The position numbers were made by a program, and so were the translations under genes. Source: Microcebus murinus (taxonomy: Eukaryota; Chordata; Mammalia; Primates; Cheirogaleidae). Taken from it: a stretch of 64,000 bases of DNA. The notes under the pieces were generated by a model. It saw nothing but the letters and a program-made list of their open reading frames with translations. It had not been told where the DNA came from and made no database searches. The stretch spans positions 31,943,138 to 32,007,137 of the forward strand of contig NC_134124.1 in NCBI RefSeq assembly GCF_040939455.1. Direction: 5' to 3'. Of this stretch, positions 43,960-56,262 are shown piece after piece; positions within the stretch are counted from its first letter, which is position 1; every line of letters starts with the position of its first letter.

Positions 43960-44405
43960 TTATAGTTTGACACCTTGGGAGTGGCGGTTGCCAGCTGGGA
44001 TAGCCTGCCCCTCCCCCAGCTAGCTAATGCCTCGAGACAGTAAGCAACTTGTCAGCAAGGCCACCTTTCGTATACAAACCCACCAATCCCAAGTCCATAC
44101 CCCACCCACCAGCTTTATGTAACTCTCACACACCAAGCCATTCTTCACCTTGCCTTAAATCAACCCACAGCCAGGTACCAGACAGCTGGGACAGCCTCTA
44201 TGCCCCAAGGCCTGCAGGAATCATTCAAACCAGCCAATCCCAAACTGTTCTCCCTCTCCCGCTCTGTGTTTCCCATGGAAACCCCAGGAAAGGCTCTGGC
44301 CTGTGCTTTCCCCTCGCTCCTGCTTCTGCCCTGCGTGGAGTGCTGTGCCTCTTAACCTTAGGGGACCTTTGAGTAATAGTAAACTTTATGTCAACGGCAC
44401 AGACT
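43960..44405 (+). mobile_element. Candidate solo LTR of an ERV1-like endogenous retrovirus
   Basis: A 440-bp block with LTR-like architecture: a C-rich, CCAAT-bearing upstream half (AACCCACCAATCCCAAG, CAGCCAATCCCAAACTG), then CCCATGGAAACCCCAGGAAAGGCTCTGGCC at the usual AATAAAGCTCTGG position, a pyrimidine-rich CTTTCCCCTCGCTCCTGC segment, and an end near GTAAACTTTATGTCAACGGCACA. No gag, pol or env sequence adjoins it. Ends and family are uncertain, and I could not confirm a target duplication. Confidence 0.5.
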
Positions 44406-44434
44406 TCTGTGTCATGTGTCAGTCACCTTTACGA

Positions 44435-44600
44435 ATCAAGATCAAGGGGACCCAGGTTCTGGTCACAACTCCTGCCAACTGTCTGAATGATCCCGGTCAA
44501 GTTGAATCTCCACATTTTTAAAAGGACAAATTTGGACTGTATGATTTCTTTCTTAAAGCTCTTTGCAGCTTGGTTAAGTCCATGACTGTCAGTAACGCAA
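44435..44600 (+). repeat. MIR-like fossil
   Basis: GGACCCAGGTTCTGGTCACAACTCC, GATCCCGGTCAAGTTGAATC and AAAGCTCTTTGCAG parallel the MIR 5' and centre. Diverged. Confidence 0.5.
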
Positions 44601-46454
44601 CCTGAATTCCAAGCCCCCAGTGTAATAGGTGGTGAGGTTGGCAGCACTTAGAGAAACTGTATTCTAGCCAACCCACTTATTATAAAAGCACATCTCATAC
44701 CTGCCTTGGTAGTAAAATGGGCAAAGAAAAGACATTTCAGGAAATCTAATTGCATTAAAGGAGCTGATTCCAGAAAAGGGTCTTGGCTTGATAGTCTACC
44801 AAGAAAACTCATCCTCCACGATGCTGAACAATCCATCAGAGAAAATTTGCACATCCACAATTCAATTGTACTGGTTGAAAGCAAGTTCTAAAAACTGCAT
44901 ATGGAAAGTTGCAAATACTGTGAAACAATTTCGCAGTGGACCCAAATGGAAGCACAGGGCCAGGCTGTGCTTTGAGAAGGCCTGAGACACGCACAGAGGG
45001 CCTAGGAAGGGTTGATTCAAACCATTCCACTTCCGAGGCACACAAAAAGGAAGCCCTTCAAAATTCAAAGTGAGAACCCCTCTCTTGGGAGCCTTGGCAT
45101 TTTGGTGTGCAGGACAAAGAGGAACATTTTTTAACATACGCATACACTTAATGGGGCTATGGGAGATGCAACCACAAGAGACCAGCCTTCTCTTTAGAAA
45201 GAGTGCAAAACAGGACCATTGCAGACACAGAGCTAAAGCTGAAATTTTTGGCTTTGTCGTCTATTTATTTTTTATGTCGCTGGAAAACATGCCTAAGGCT
45301 CACACACAGGTTCAAAGGAATCCCTTGGGACATTTAAAATAAGATGTGGGCAGCAAAAGGCAGATTAAAGGGAATGGGACATTCTGCTTAAGGAACATTT
45401 TGGAAAACTGCTATTGTTTCAATCCCTGTGAAATGTCTTAAAATTTGAGTACATAAAACTCCAGGAACTGGTTACAGTTAATTGAAGTTTTATTGCATGG
45501 TGGTGTCCTCCTTGCTCTTCCTGCTTTGGGGTGAGTCACCATCACTCAGCCACGCCCCTCTCCTCATTCACTTGTTTGTCTGAGTAACTCCTGCAGATCG
45601 CCCAAGAGAGAGTTGGGTTTCATGTTCTCCATTGTCTGTCTGGCTTAGGTAACAATGTGGCTGGGGGCAAAGGAGGAGACAAATGCCATGCGTGAGACAC
45701 CTATGCTAGGACCCTGGAACCACTCACAGACTCAAATCAAACGCAGTCTGTTCACCACGACCCAAAGCTTGATCTGCCTGAGGGCTGAATAACGACTCAG
45801 TATTTATATTTTCTCAATGAGTGGATTTTTCAGCAACCACATGAGCCAGAAGCACACTTTGAACTTGGGTGTGGAGTCTCTTTTTAGAAAGAAGCAAGCA
45901 AACATTTATGGCTTTGTGAGCTGAATATGCCCAAGTAGACAAAAGCGATATTCAGCCAGTGATCCAATTGACATTTTACTTGGGCAAGAGAACTGGGGCC
46001 AGCCCAACGGCAGGCAAATTCATTTTCCAAAGGTCGTGGGGTTGTCTGCTGGTGATTGGTTGTGGAAAGATATCTCAGGGCTGGTCAAGACCACGATCGG
46101 AGATGCTCATGGAATACAAATAAATACTCCTCATTTGAAACTAGCAGCCACAACTGGGGCTATACTTATGCAAATGGTAATGATCATGGTTTCCAGTTAT
46201 GGAGAGTCAACTGTGGCTGAGACAGAGGCAGTGTGGGGCACGGCCAGCTCAGAGCCCTGTGAGTTCTTGCTGGAAAAGCATTCTCCGGCACCCGATGCCA
46301 GAGAATTGAGTGAAATGGGAAGACTCCCATTCTTTGGGCTGAGATCAGATGGATTAACTCATAACAATATTTTAATACATAAACACATGTGCACGATAAA
46401 ACAAAGTTCAGAGAGATTAGAGAGTAGAGAGTGAAAAGCAACACCCTTCTGCCC

Positions 46455-47290
46455 CATCCGAAGTCTGGCCTCCCAGGAGTGACTGCTATCTGAGTTTCCT
46501 ATTTGTGGAATTTGTCCACAAATATTTCACATATATAAAAGCAAAGGTGAACAAATACAAGTAACTGCACTAAAGATGCAAATGCCGAAAAACCGTACAG
46601 ACCACTGTGCACCTTGTTTTCTTATTTATGAGTTCTCAATGCTGTTTCATATCACATACAGAGATCATTCCTCTAAACTGCTCTGTAATGGCCAGGGACG
46701 AATGTGCCATGATTCATTTAATTAGTGTCCTACTGACGGGCATTTAGGTGGCTCCCAAGACATTTTCTCTACAAATGACACTTATTAATATCTATATATC
46801 TTTGGAGACTTGAATGAGTTTTTCTTTTTAAAGTAAATTTATAGAAGTTAAATTGATAAATCCTAGTAACTCAGGAGGCTGAGGTAGGTGGGAGGACTGC
46901 TTGAGGCCAGGAGTTTGAGGCCAGCCTGGGCAACACAGTGACACCCTATCTCTACAAAAAAAATAAAAAAAAATTAGCTAGGTATGGTGGCATGTGCCTG
47001 TAGTTCTAGCTACTTGGGAGGCTGAGGCAGGAGGATTGCTTGAGCCCAAGAGTTTGAGGCTGCAGTGAGCTCTGAATGCACTACTGAACTCCAGTCTGGG
47101 TGACAAAGTGAGACCCTGTATCTAAAAAGTAAAAAAGTTAACTTGATAGATTGAAGAGTATGTGCATTTTCAGTTTTGGTAGGTATTGCCAGATTGCCTG
47201 TTCAGAGGGTTACACTAATTGGGACTCCCACCATCAGTATAAAAGATTGCCCCGTACCCTTGCCAATTCATTGTCCTAGGAATTCTTCCC
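46455..47290 (-). mobile_element. L1M LINE 3' fragment (antisense), split by an Alu
   Basis: The reverse complement carries L1M landmarks: CACCTAAATGCCCGTCAGTAGG (swapped from the swimming-fossil 'AAATGTCCATCAATAGG'), GCAAGGTGCAC-like and, beyond the Alu, CCCACCATCAGTATAAAAG, ATTGCCAGATTGCC and TATGTGCATTTTCAG in plus-strand reading. The two halves, 46455-46858 and 47135-47290, are continuous once the Alu and one target-site copy are set aside. Antisense on the plus strand, so sense to SLIT3. Confidence 0.7.
46859..47134 (+). mobile_element. AluJ-like SINE, 5'-truncated, nested in L1M
   Basis: Starts in the left arm (ATCCTAGTAACTCAGGAGGCTGAGG) and has a short A-rich linker without the lemur insertion, a right arm (GAGGCTGCAGTGAGCTCTGAATG) and an interrupted A tail. 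Flanked by a 14-bp target duplication with one mismatch, AAGTTAAATTGATA (46845-46858) and AAGTTAACTTGATA (47135-47148). Confidence 0.9.
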
Positions 47291-47517
47291 CCAAACTCAA
47301 AACCTCTCTCTAATCACATCTAAATTTCATGGGAAATGTAGTTAGATGCACTGCCTAGAATTAAGACAGCCACAGCTGATATGAAGGCTTTCTTTCCCAA
47401 CTTTTGCTAGCTTCTAAAACAATGGAACAGACATGTTTTCCCTACTCTGGTATTTTGTTGTCATAATTGTTAAGTAATGTATATTCACCTTAGAAATATT
47501 AGGAAACAGATAAAGTT

Positions 47518-48095
47518 AAAAAAATTACTCGTAGGTATTCACCCAAGAGAAACGAAAACGTATGTCCACACTAGGACTCATATAAGTGAATGTCCATAGG
47601 AGATTTATTTATAATAACCCAGACTTGGAAACAACCCAACTGCCAATCAATAGGGGAATGGATAAACACACTGGAGTCTGTCCACAGAATGGAATACTAT
47701 TTAGTACTAAAAAAGAACAAAGTACTGATAGGCAATACAACATAACATGAACTTCAAAATACTATGTATGCAGAGTGAAAGAAGCTAGTGACACAAGGCA
47801 ACACGTTATATGATTCCATTTGTATGAAATAGTTCTGCAGGCAAAACTGCAGTAACAGAAAGTAGAGTGGTGGCCGCCAGGGTCTCTGGGTGGGGGAGAG
47901 GACTGACTATACGGACGGGGAAGGACATTTTGGTCATGGTTACGTGGCTATTCATGCACCAAAATAAACTACACAGATAAGCTACACAAAATAAGCTACA
48001 CAGATAAAACTGAGCTACACAGATAAAATGGCTACAAAACACAAATGTTTTGTTAGGTAGATTAAACCTCAATAAAGTTGATTTAAAAGTCATCT
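47518..48095 (+). mobile_element. L1M LINE 3' fragment
   Basis: GGTATTCACCCAAGAGAAACG, GTCCACACTAGGACTCATATAAG, CCCAACTGCCAATCAATAGGGG, GGAATACTATTTAGTACTAAAAAAG and ATGATTCCATTTGTATGAAATAG follow L1M 3' order. Opposite in orientation to the L1M piece just before it. Confidence 0.82.
47961..48035 (+). repeat. Short tandem repeat, unit about 18-20 bp (GCTACACAGATAAAA)
   Basis: Four imperfect units built on [A/G]CTACACA[G/A]ATAA with spacers of varied length, inside the L1M 3' UTR. Confidence 0.75.
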
Positions 48096-48359
48096 ATAAT
48101 TCCTATCACGTACAGTTAACCATTGCTAGCATTTTTTTCCCCATGCAAAGATAAACATATATAAAACTATATTCACACTTTTAAATATACTTTGCAATTT
48201 TATTTTTTAATTAAACAGGAACATATGGTTTGGTAATCTGCTTTTTTTTTTAAAAAAAAAAACTTAATATATTGGTTAGATGTATTTTCAATATTTTATT
48301 CCTTCAATATTTTAATTCCTTGTCTCAAACTGTTTTCTTGTTCCTAACAGAAGCAGTGG

Positions 48360-48790
48360 TCAGCTTCTCCTCCCCACCACCCACCCCAGCTGCAGGCACA
48401 AAATCATCCTTCGAGGAAGCTCTGGGAGTCTTGGCACCTCTTATTTTAGCTGCCTTTTTCCTTCTCCCCGCGAGACGTGGGGACTGCGCTGGCCCAGGAC
48501 AGATGGCAGCCGGCTCACGGCCTGGCTGGGGTCACGTTTCCAAGGTGCAGGCAGAGTCAGCATTAGCTGCCTCTGTCCCCGCTTGCAGGCCACTCACAGG
48601 GAGAAACCCAAAGAGCCTGCAAAGAAAACCAGAGGTCCTCCACCCTCCACTGTCCGCGGAAACAAAAGCCTCAAAGCCGCTGAAAAGGAGGCTTTGTTCC
48701 AGAGGAGGCCCTCCCGCCTCCTCAGGTCCATTGTCAGGCGTGGGGCCTCCTCGCTGACAACATTCCGAGGGATTGACAAATTAAGAGCAA
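48360..48790. other. Moderately GC-rich unique stretch, no gene recognised
   Basis: It has several CpGs (CCCCGCGAGACGTGGGG, CAGCCGGCTCACGG) and overlapping long open frames on both strands (161 and 120 codons plus, 103 minus). None shows a domain, and frames that overlap on both strands argue for GC composition as the cause. It could be an eroded CpG-rich element. Confidence 0.35.
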
Positions 48791-49034
48791 TAAAGGCTGG
48801 GGTTTTAGGGACAAAGGAGTCAATGAGAGCCACAACCTGCTCCTCTCTCACTCCCCATTTTGGGCAGATGCCAAACATCACGCAGGAAAAATCCAACACA
48901 GACAAGACACTTGGCCGGCATGCGTGGTGGATTCCCTCCTTTTAATCCTCCAGGCCTCTCTTCACTCTCGTTTTAATTCTGGACTGATTTCCCCTCATTG
49001 TTTTAAGAATTGTTAACAGGTTGAGTCAAATCGC

Positions 49035-49190
49035 ATAACTGTAGGTTCATATTTCAGCTCTGCTGTGTGACCTTGGACAAATTACCTAACCTTGCTGAGT
49101 CTAAGTTTCTTCATCGCTAAAAGAGGGATCATCTCACCAACTCGACTGGGTGGCTGTAACAATTAAACGAGATATAATGATTAACATGTG
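49035..49190 (+). repeat. MIR SINE fossil (sense)
   Basis: TATTTCAGCTCTGCTGTGTGACC, TTGGACAAATTACCTAACC, TCTAAGTTTCTTCATCGC and TAACAATTAAACGAGATA are near-consensus. Followed directly by an antisense copy. Confidence 0.85.
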
Positions 49191-49194
49191 AAGT

Positions 49195-49340
49195 GTTTAC
49201 CATGTGCCAGGGCTAACTCTTTTACGAACATGATCTGACTTAGGCACTACCTTTAGTTTCCGTGGAGGAACCAAGCTCAGAGAAGGTAGCAACTTGCCTG
49301 AGACCAGCAGGGAAACTGAGTCTCCAACACAGATCTCTCC
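49195..49340 (-). repeat. MIR SINE fossil (antisense)
   Basis: TTTACCATGTGCCAGGGCTAAC, TTTCCGTGGAGGAACCAAGC and GTAGCAACTTGCCTGAGACC. With 49035-49190 it forms a tail-to-tail inverted pair. Confidence 0.7.
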
Positions 49341-49373
49341 TCTTTTCTATGCCAAGTCCTTTTTTCTGCAGGC

Positions 49374-49882
<509 letters not shown>

Positions 49883-51109
49883 CACATAGCTATAATGAAA
49901 CCCATGCAATTATTACTTTATAATTATTACTGTAAAAAAACAAATGGAGGAAAAATTCAGGGTGGACCAGGGAGAGAGGAAGGAAGGGAACCACAGGACT
50001 GATGAGTCGTTGACTCTGCTCAGTTCTCAGAGAACAGGCAATCAATGACGGAGCCGAGATGATGCTGTTGACAAGGGAGGCACAGAGACAGATGTGCATG
50101 TATTGCGTAAACAATCTGTCTAAATAACGATGAGTCGAGCTAAAGAATGGGTGGGTCCCTTGTATCTGGAGGCTTTGCAATACTTCAGGCAAAGTCACCC
50201 ACTTCAGGAGTGGGCCAGGACCATACCCTGATGGAGCAATTCAATTCCTGGCAGAGCGTTCAGTCTCAAAATACTATGGGTTGTAGTAGAAAGGGAAGTT
50301 CAAGTCCAGGGGCAGCGCTCCGCTTAGTGCAGTTAGCAATGGTCCACGTGAATTGGTTTCAGGAAGATCTGCTCTCAAATTTCTCTCTCCCCAGTCTTCT
50401 CGATCACCAGATCAGAGTCACTCTTGCAAGGCCTTTGGAAGCAGGTGGACTTTAACTGGTTTAAGGGATTATGGCACTGCTACCTGCCAACAGGATCAGA
50501 TTACTGACACCTGGGGCTGCAGGACAAACCATCAGAACATTCCATTCCCTTCCTTGGCCTACAGCAGGCTCACCCCAGAAAATGGGAGGCACTACCTAAG
50601 TCAGAGGACTGTGGTTGAGCCTGACCCACAGATAATTTGATTTGGCCTGCATAGTGTGGCCAGTCAATGTCCAAAAAGATTTTGCATTAGGTGCCAGCAT
50701 CTCAAAATCAAATGATTTCACATAAAAATGTAAAGGTCTTGTTTCTTTCAGAAATATGAAAAAAATCTGTGAAAGCTGGGCCTATATGTACATCTGCTAA
50801 AACCGCCCAGCAGTGGCGTTCAGATGGAGCCCCCCATGCTCTCTAGTTGGCCACACTTACTCCCTGGAACAGCAGTCGGGCTGAACCCAACTGCCATTTG
50901 TCAATTAATTCAATATTTGAGTTTACAATCCCTTATTGAAGTGTTTATCTTGAACATACTGGATCAGAGAAAATCCTAAGATCACAAAACCAAGCCCCAA
51001 AACTCCCTCCCTTCTCTCCTCCAACCCCACAAGCCAGCAGCCCAGCTGTGAGATTATCCCCTTTTGTATCAATGATGGCAGAAGGGTGTGTGAGGGTGGG
51101 GTACAGTAT

Positions 51110-51310
51110 AGCAACATTGCATTTATCGAACATATACTTTGTGCCAAGCTCTAGCCTATAAGTCCTTCCCATTTATCATCTCATTTAACTTTCACATTAA
51201 AAATTATGGCTTAAAGGTTAATCATCCTTGTTTTACTGAAAAGGAAATGAAGGCTCAGGGAGGGGAAGCAGCATGTCATGCCTAGGGTCACCGGCTAGCA
51301 AGGCACAAAG
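51110..51310 (-). repeat. MIR SINE fossil
   Basis: ACATATACTTTGTGCCAAGCTC, CATTTATCATCTCATTTAAC, GAAAAGGAAATGAAGGCTCAGG and TGCCTAGGGTCACCGGCTAG are in antisense MIR order. Confidence 0.8.
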
Positions 51311-51691
51311 AGAAAACCCCAAATATTCTACTGGAGACTGGGGGTCTTTCTAGGGTAAGGGGTAGACTGGTAACTCTTCCTTTAAGTTGGTTTTACATAG
51401 CGACAGGACTCTGTAGAAGGTTGTAGAACTAATGGAGGGAGCAGGCCTGCAGGGGCAGGAGGACACACACCATGTCTAAGATTGAAGCTGCAATTCGGCT
51501 CAGCCTGCTGTTGCCATGTGGTACCGGGCGTCTGGTATGAACACATCTGGTTTCTCTAGAGAACCCAGAAATATAGATTTTTAAGCAAAATTTACTCATT
51601 TTCGAAACCTCAAAAGAGGAAATAAAACATGTCCAGAGCTGGGATTTGGTCAACACTTTTTGACTTTTATTAAATACCTTTCTATGCCTAG

Positions 51692-51905
51692 GCAGCATAG
51701 CATAGTCCCTCAGGACACAGGTTATAGATTTAAACTCTCTGAGTTCAAATCCCAGCTCTGCCACTTATTAACTATGTGACTCCGAGTAAATCACTTCACT
51801 TTTCTGTGCCTCAGTTGTATCATCTGTAAACTGGTGCTATTAACCATTAGGCTGTCCTGAGGTTTAAATGAGATAATAGGTAGAAATTACTAAGAACTGT
51901 GTCTG
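51692..51905 (+). repeat. MIR SINE fossil, nearly full length
   Basis: GGCAGCATAGCATAGTCCC (5' end), GAGTTCAAATCCCAGCTCTGCC, ACTTATTAACTATGTGACTCCG, CTCAGTTGTATCATCTGTAAAC and TGAGGTTTAAATGAGATAATAG. The best-preserved MIR in the window. Confidence 0.92.
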
Positions 51906-51973
51906 TACATATTCAGGTGTCTACGAGAACTCACTACCTACTAAGAAGTTTTCTGAGACTCTATTCCTTTCTT

Positions 51974-52319
51974 TTTTTCTTTTTCTTTTTTTTTTTTTTT
52001 TGAGACAGAGTCTCACTTTGTTGCTCAGGCTAGAGTGAATGCCGTGGCGTCAGCCTCGCTCACAGCAACCTCAAACTCCTGGGCTCAAGCGATCCTCCTG
52101 CCTCAGCCTCCCGAGTAGCTGGGACTACAGGCATGCGCCACCATGCCCGGCTAATTTTTTCTATATATGTTAGTTGGCCAATTAATTTCTTTCTATTTAT
52201 AGTAGAGGCGGGGGTCTCACTCTTGCTCAGGCTGGTTTCGAACTCCTGAACTTGAGCAATCCGTACGCCTCGGCCTCCCAGAGAGCTAGGACTACAGGCG
52301 TGAGCCACCGCGCCCGGCC
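51974..52319 (-). mobile_element. Lemur-type Alu SINE with perfect target duplication
   Basis: Full length with long poly-T, the lemur linker (TTAGTTGGCCAATTAATTTC) and the end CGCGCCCGGCC. Flanked by an exact 14-bp duplication TCTATTCCTTTCTT at 51960-51973 and 52320-52333. Fairly young. Confidence 0.96.
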
Positions 52320-52727
52320 TCTATTCCTTTCTTGAGACAGCTTCTGTTTATATGGAATGTGTGGGCGGGGGGAGATGTGACCATTTTGGGGTAAATTATA
52401 GGCTTTAGTAAGAATCTCAGACAAATACCCACTCCCTGAGCCCAAGAAATGGTTTTGTCCCTATGAGCAGACAAAGAAATCCAACCTTCGGAATAGAACG
52501 TTCAGTAGCCGGAAAATCCTAGAACTGCTGCTAGCCCTTGTACTGTGTGAAACAAACCCTTTCCACTGGGTGCTTATTTGCCTGGAGAAGTAGTTTTCCT
52601 GGCAGACACGGTACCGATCATCGGCATTTAGCAGTAATTTAGATTTGCGCGCTTGTGCCTGGGGACTGGTTATAGAGAGAGTTTTAAAGAAGAATGTTAA
52701 CAATGGGAAAATCACAGCTGTCGGTGC

Positions 52728-52755
52728 AAATGGACACATTGCAATGTGTCCGTTT
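52728..52755. repeat. Perfect 20-bp palindrome (28 bp with one mismatch)
   Basis: 52732-52751 reads the same on both strands, centred on ATTGCAAT. AAA/TTT flanks extend it to 28 bp with one T/G mismatch pair. The centre resembles a C/EBP-type dyad. Confidence 0.85.
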
Positions 52756-53749
52756 ACAGAGCTGAAGGCTTGTGGCAGACACCGGGGTGCTCTGCGCGGC
52801 ATGGCAGGCGCCCGCGTGTGCATGTGTCAGTTCCCGCACAAGCCTGCGCTGAAACAGCAGCTCCAAGGAAAGACCCGCATGCACCACGAGCAGCAGCATC
52901 GTGGCTGAGATTTCAGGCTCTGAAAACCACTGTTCCGCACCCGGCACAAACAACTTCTTTATTCGCCCAGCAGGTAGTTTTTGATCACTGGCTGACCAAG
53001 TCTTCTTCAGCTCAGCCTTTAAGAACTCTCCTTCTAGAACCAGCCATTTCCCCCAGATGCGGAGCTGTCAATCTGGGGCTATAAGAGGGAAGGAAGATTG
53101 GGCGAGGAAGCAGGCTGCATTCAGCCCGCAGCAGAAATCCTCCACCAGCCCCAAGGATGCTGGAGAGATTCCAAACGCCCTCAGCCCCGTTCCAGATCAT
53201 CACTTTCGCGTCAACGTCCAACTTTTCTCTTTTCCTTTCCTCCGACGATGAGCCCAGCCCAGCCCTCTCAATCTTGGAGTCCAGCTCGGAGCCAGAGACC
53301 TGGTGTTATCCTGGTTCTCTCTCCTGCTGTCCCCACCTGGCATTGGCTTCTTCTGGCTTCTTGATTCTGCTGCTGAGTTTTGTCTCAACGACAAAAATCT
53401 AGTTCCCCCCTGATGGAACACGGTCTCAAAGAATCATCAAACTTCACAATCTGAACAGACCCGAAAGATTATCTATGGAGTCCAGTGATGTGTTTCCAGC
53501 CTGTTTTTTCCTTTTGTGGTAGGCTCTTAGTGACAACATCGCATGCTGTACCCCAATGTCTATTAGAGGCGATTTAAATCTTTACCATTATTGAACAGTA
53601 AGCTTTTTACTTGTGGCCTCTTGAAGCACTTACAGTTTCCCTGAACAGAGTTTGAAATCCCCTGATCACCTGTCGATGGTTTATTATAATAGATGAGGAA
53701 ACCGAGATGAAGGGGTTAAGAGACAGCCGGAAGACAGTATTAGCATTGG

Positions 53750-54186
53750 TTTTATATAGCTGCTATAACAAATTACCACCAACCTAGTGGCTTAAAAAAC
53801 ATTCGTTCATTTTCTTAGAGTTTTGAGGTCAGAAGTCCTAGATCGGTTTCCCTGGGCTACTGGCAAGGTGCCGGCGGGAGTGTATTCCTTCTGGAGGCTC
53901 AAGCGATCAGTCTGTTTTCTTGCCTTTTCTGGGATAGTGGGTATCCTCATTTTCCTTGTGACACAGTCTTTTGTCTCTTCCTGCTTCCAACACATGTTTT
54001 TTTTTTTCTTATAAAGACCCTTCTGATTACATTCTGATGACACTCAGTTAATCCAGGATGATCTGTTTAAGAGCGTTACTTTAACCACGTACACAGGGTC
54101 CTTTCTGCCACCTGGGGTACATATGCATGTGTGTTGCGGGTTGGGATGTGGACATTTCTGGAGGGGCCATTCTTCAGCCCACCACA
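53750..54186 (-). mobile_element. MLT1-type solo LTR (ERVL-MaLR), old
   Basis: CTGCTATAACAAATTACCACC, CTAGTGGCTTAAAAAACATTCG, GAGGTCAGAAGTCC, CCTTCTGATTACATTCTGATG, GGGATGTGGACATTTCTGGAGGGGCCATTCTTC: reverse-complement MLT1 landmarks, a sister of the copy at 10928-11370. No internal genes. Confidence 0.83.
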
Positions 54187-54529
54187 GGCAGGCAGCAGTT
54201 AACAGCTCAGCTGTGACAGCAGACAGGACTCCTGGGCACTTTCTTCTCGCTGGGGACAAGGGGAGGGGACAGGGTGGGGAAGGTAGGAGCTCTTTTTCTC
54301 TGACCTATTTTATACCTGTCCCATTATAAGCTATGAGTAAGAATTGGTCGGCCCCACTCAAAGAAATCAGAGAAGGAGTGATGAAGTGAAATATTTCTAA
54401 AAGTTAGGATTATCTTGGAGCTAGGACACTCTACACATTGCCTTTGCCTTCGGATACACGTTTGTCTAGGGAGGGGAGATTGAGTCTCTTAGAGATGACA
54501 ACCTGAGCCAAATTAATTTTCAGAGATGG

Positions 54530-54710
54530 CATAAAAGCAGCAATAATAATTTTTAGTCTTCCTAAGTACAGTATGGGGAGGGTAATACTATTGCCACTTA
54601 ATATCTGGGGAAACTGAGGCTGAGAAAGAGATCTGGAATTTGCTTAAGATCACATCGGTGGTAAGAGCCAGGATTTGACTCGAGGCAGACTGACTTTGGA
54701 ACCCATTACC
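54530..54710 (-). repeat. MIR SINE fossil
   Basis: TATCTGGGGAAACTGAGGCTGAG, GAATTTGCTTAAGATCACATC and AGAGCCAGGATTTGACTCGAGG: antisense MIR. Confidence 0.85.
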
Positions 54711-55079
54711 TAACATCCTCAGAGTCTATACAGAGAACACAACCCCAGGCCTGGGAAGGTTCTGGGGACCACAGAGAGACAGAGTCCCTCTCTGAAGGAG
54801 AGACTGTCACCCCCAGGCCTCCCCCGTGCCTGAGAAACTGCGCCTGGTCCCGGTTCCCTGCTGATTTACCCTACGGCACTCACATGTGCAGGGTGTCACT
54901 TACCCTCTCTCTCAAAGAAGAAAACAGAAGACTCTTATATTTAGAGTCAGGAAAACTGGATTAAATGTAAGTTGTTGTGAAAAGATGAAGGAATTTACCT
55001 GCACATTTAAAAGCTCACATTTTGGGGCTCGGGGGAAGGATGAACAGGTGGAGCCCAGGGGATTTGAGGGCAGTGAGAC

Positions 55080-55362
55080 TATCTTGTATGATACCGTAAT
55101 AGTGGACACGTGTCATCATACATGTGTCAAAAGCCATCCAATGTACAAATCAAAGAGTAAATCCTAATGTCAACTATGAACTTGGGTTAATCATGTATCA
55201 ATATTGGGTCAGCAACTGTGACAAACATAATAATGCAAGATGTTCACAGTAGGAAAAATTGTATCTGTGTGTGTTGAAGGTATACAAGAACACTCTGTAC
55301 TTTCAGCTCAATTCTTCTGTAATTCTAAAATTGCCCTAAAATATATATAAATTAAAAAAAAA
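55080..55362 (+). mobile_element. L1M LINE 3' end
   Basis: CACGTGTCATCATACATGTGTC, CATCCAATGTACAAATCAAAGAG, ACTTGGGTTAATCATGTATC, AATGCAAGATGTTCACAG, CACTCTGTACTTTCAGCTC and an A tail match the 3'-most L1MA/L1MB sequence. Short and inactive. Confidence 0.85.
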
Positions 55363-55644
55363 AAGCAACTCACACTTTCAAATGATCTTGATGGTTTTCT
55401 CAGACATTCTTTCCCAATTGTGACCAGCACAGCCTGCTCTTGCTTTGGGTCTTGGCTGGTGCTGGAAGCCAGAAATGCTCTTCCCACACCCCCCACTGGT
55501 CTGTCTGTATCCACTGTTTGCTTCGAGACAGAACTCCATGCTTACCAAACCTCTAGGTTTTTTATCTGGCTACCCACTCAGAAAAGCACCGACTGAGGGC
55601 CTAGATTCATCCTGGGACCCTGTCCTAGCCTTGCCAGGACCAGC

Positions 55645-55805
55645 TCTGTTGCCTTGGGAGAGTTGCTGAATTTCTTTCAGCCTCAATTTCCCCCTCTGTA
55701 TCTAGAGGGAAGTAAACTTTCCTCTAAGGATCTTGCAAGACTGCTGTGGTAGTTAAATGAAACACATGAAGGCTTTGTGCGAAGCATAAAGCATTATATA
55801 AATGT
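55645..55805 (+). repeat. MIR SINE fossil
   Basis: TTTCAGCCTCAATTTCCCCCTC, GTGGTAGTTAAATGAAACAC and GCGAAGCATAAAGCATTATATA: the MIR 3' half. Confidence 0.7.

Positions 55806-56262
<457 letters not shown>

Noticed and set aside
48272..48945. Overlapping 161- and 120-codon plus frames with a 103-codon minus frame
   Set aside because: Frames open on both strands reflect GC composition. No domain or splice site supports a gene.
50640..50880. Stretch with repeat-like phrases (TTTGGCCTGCATAGTGTGGCC, GTTGGCCACACTTACTCCCTGG)
   Set aside because: It feels like a dispersed element, but I cannot name a family or find its ends, so it is not annotated.
52060..52308. Open frames within Alu copies (for example [12 protein letters not shown])
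   Set aside because: Standard chance frames in Alu consensus sequence.
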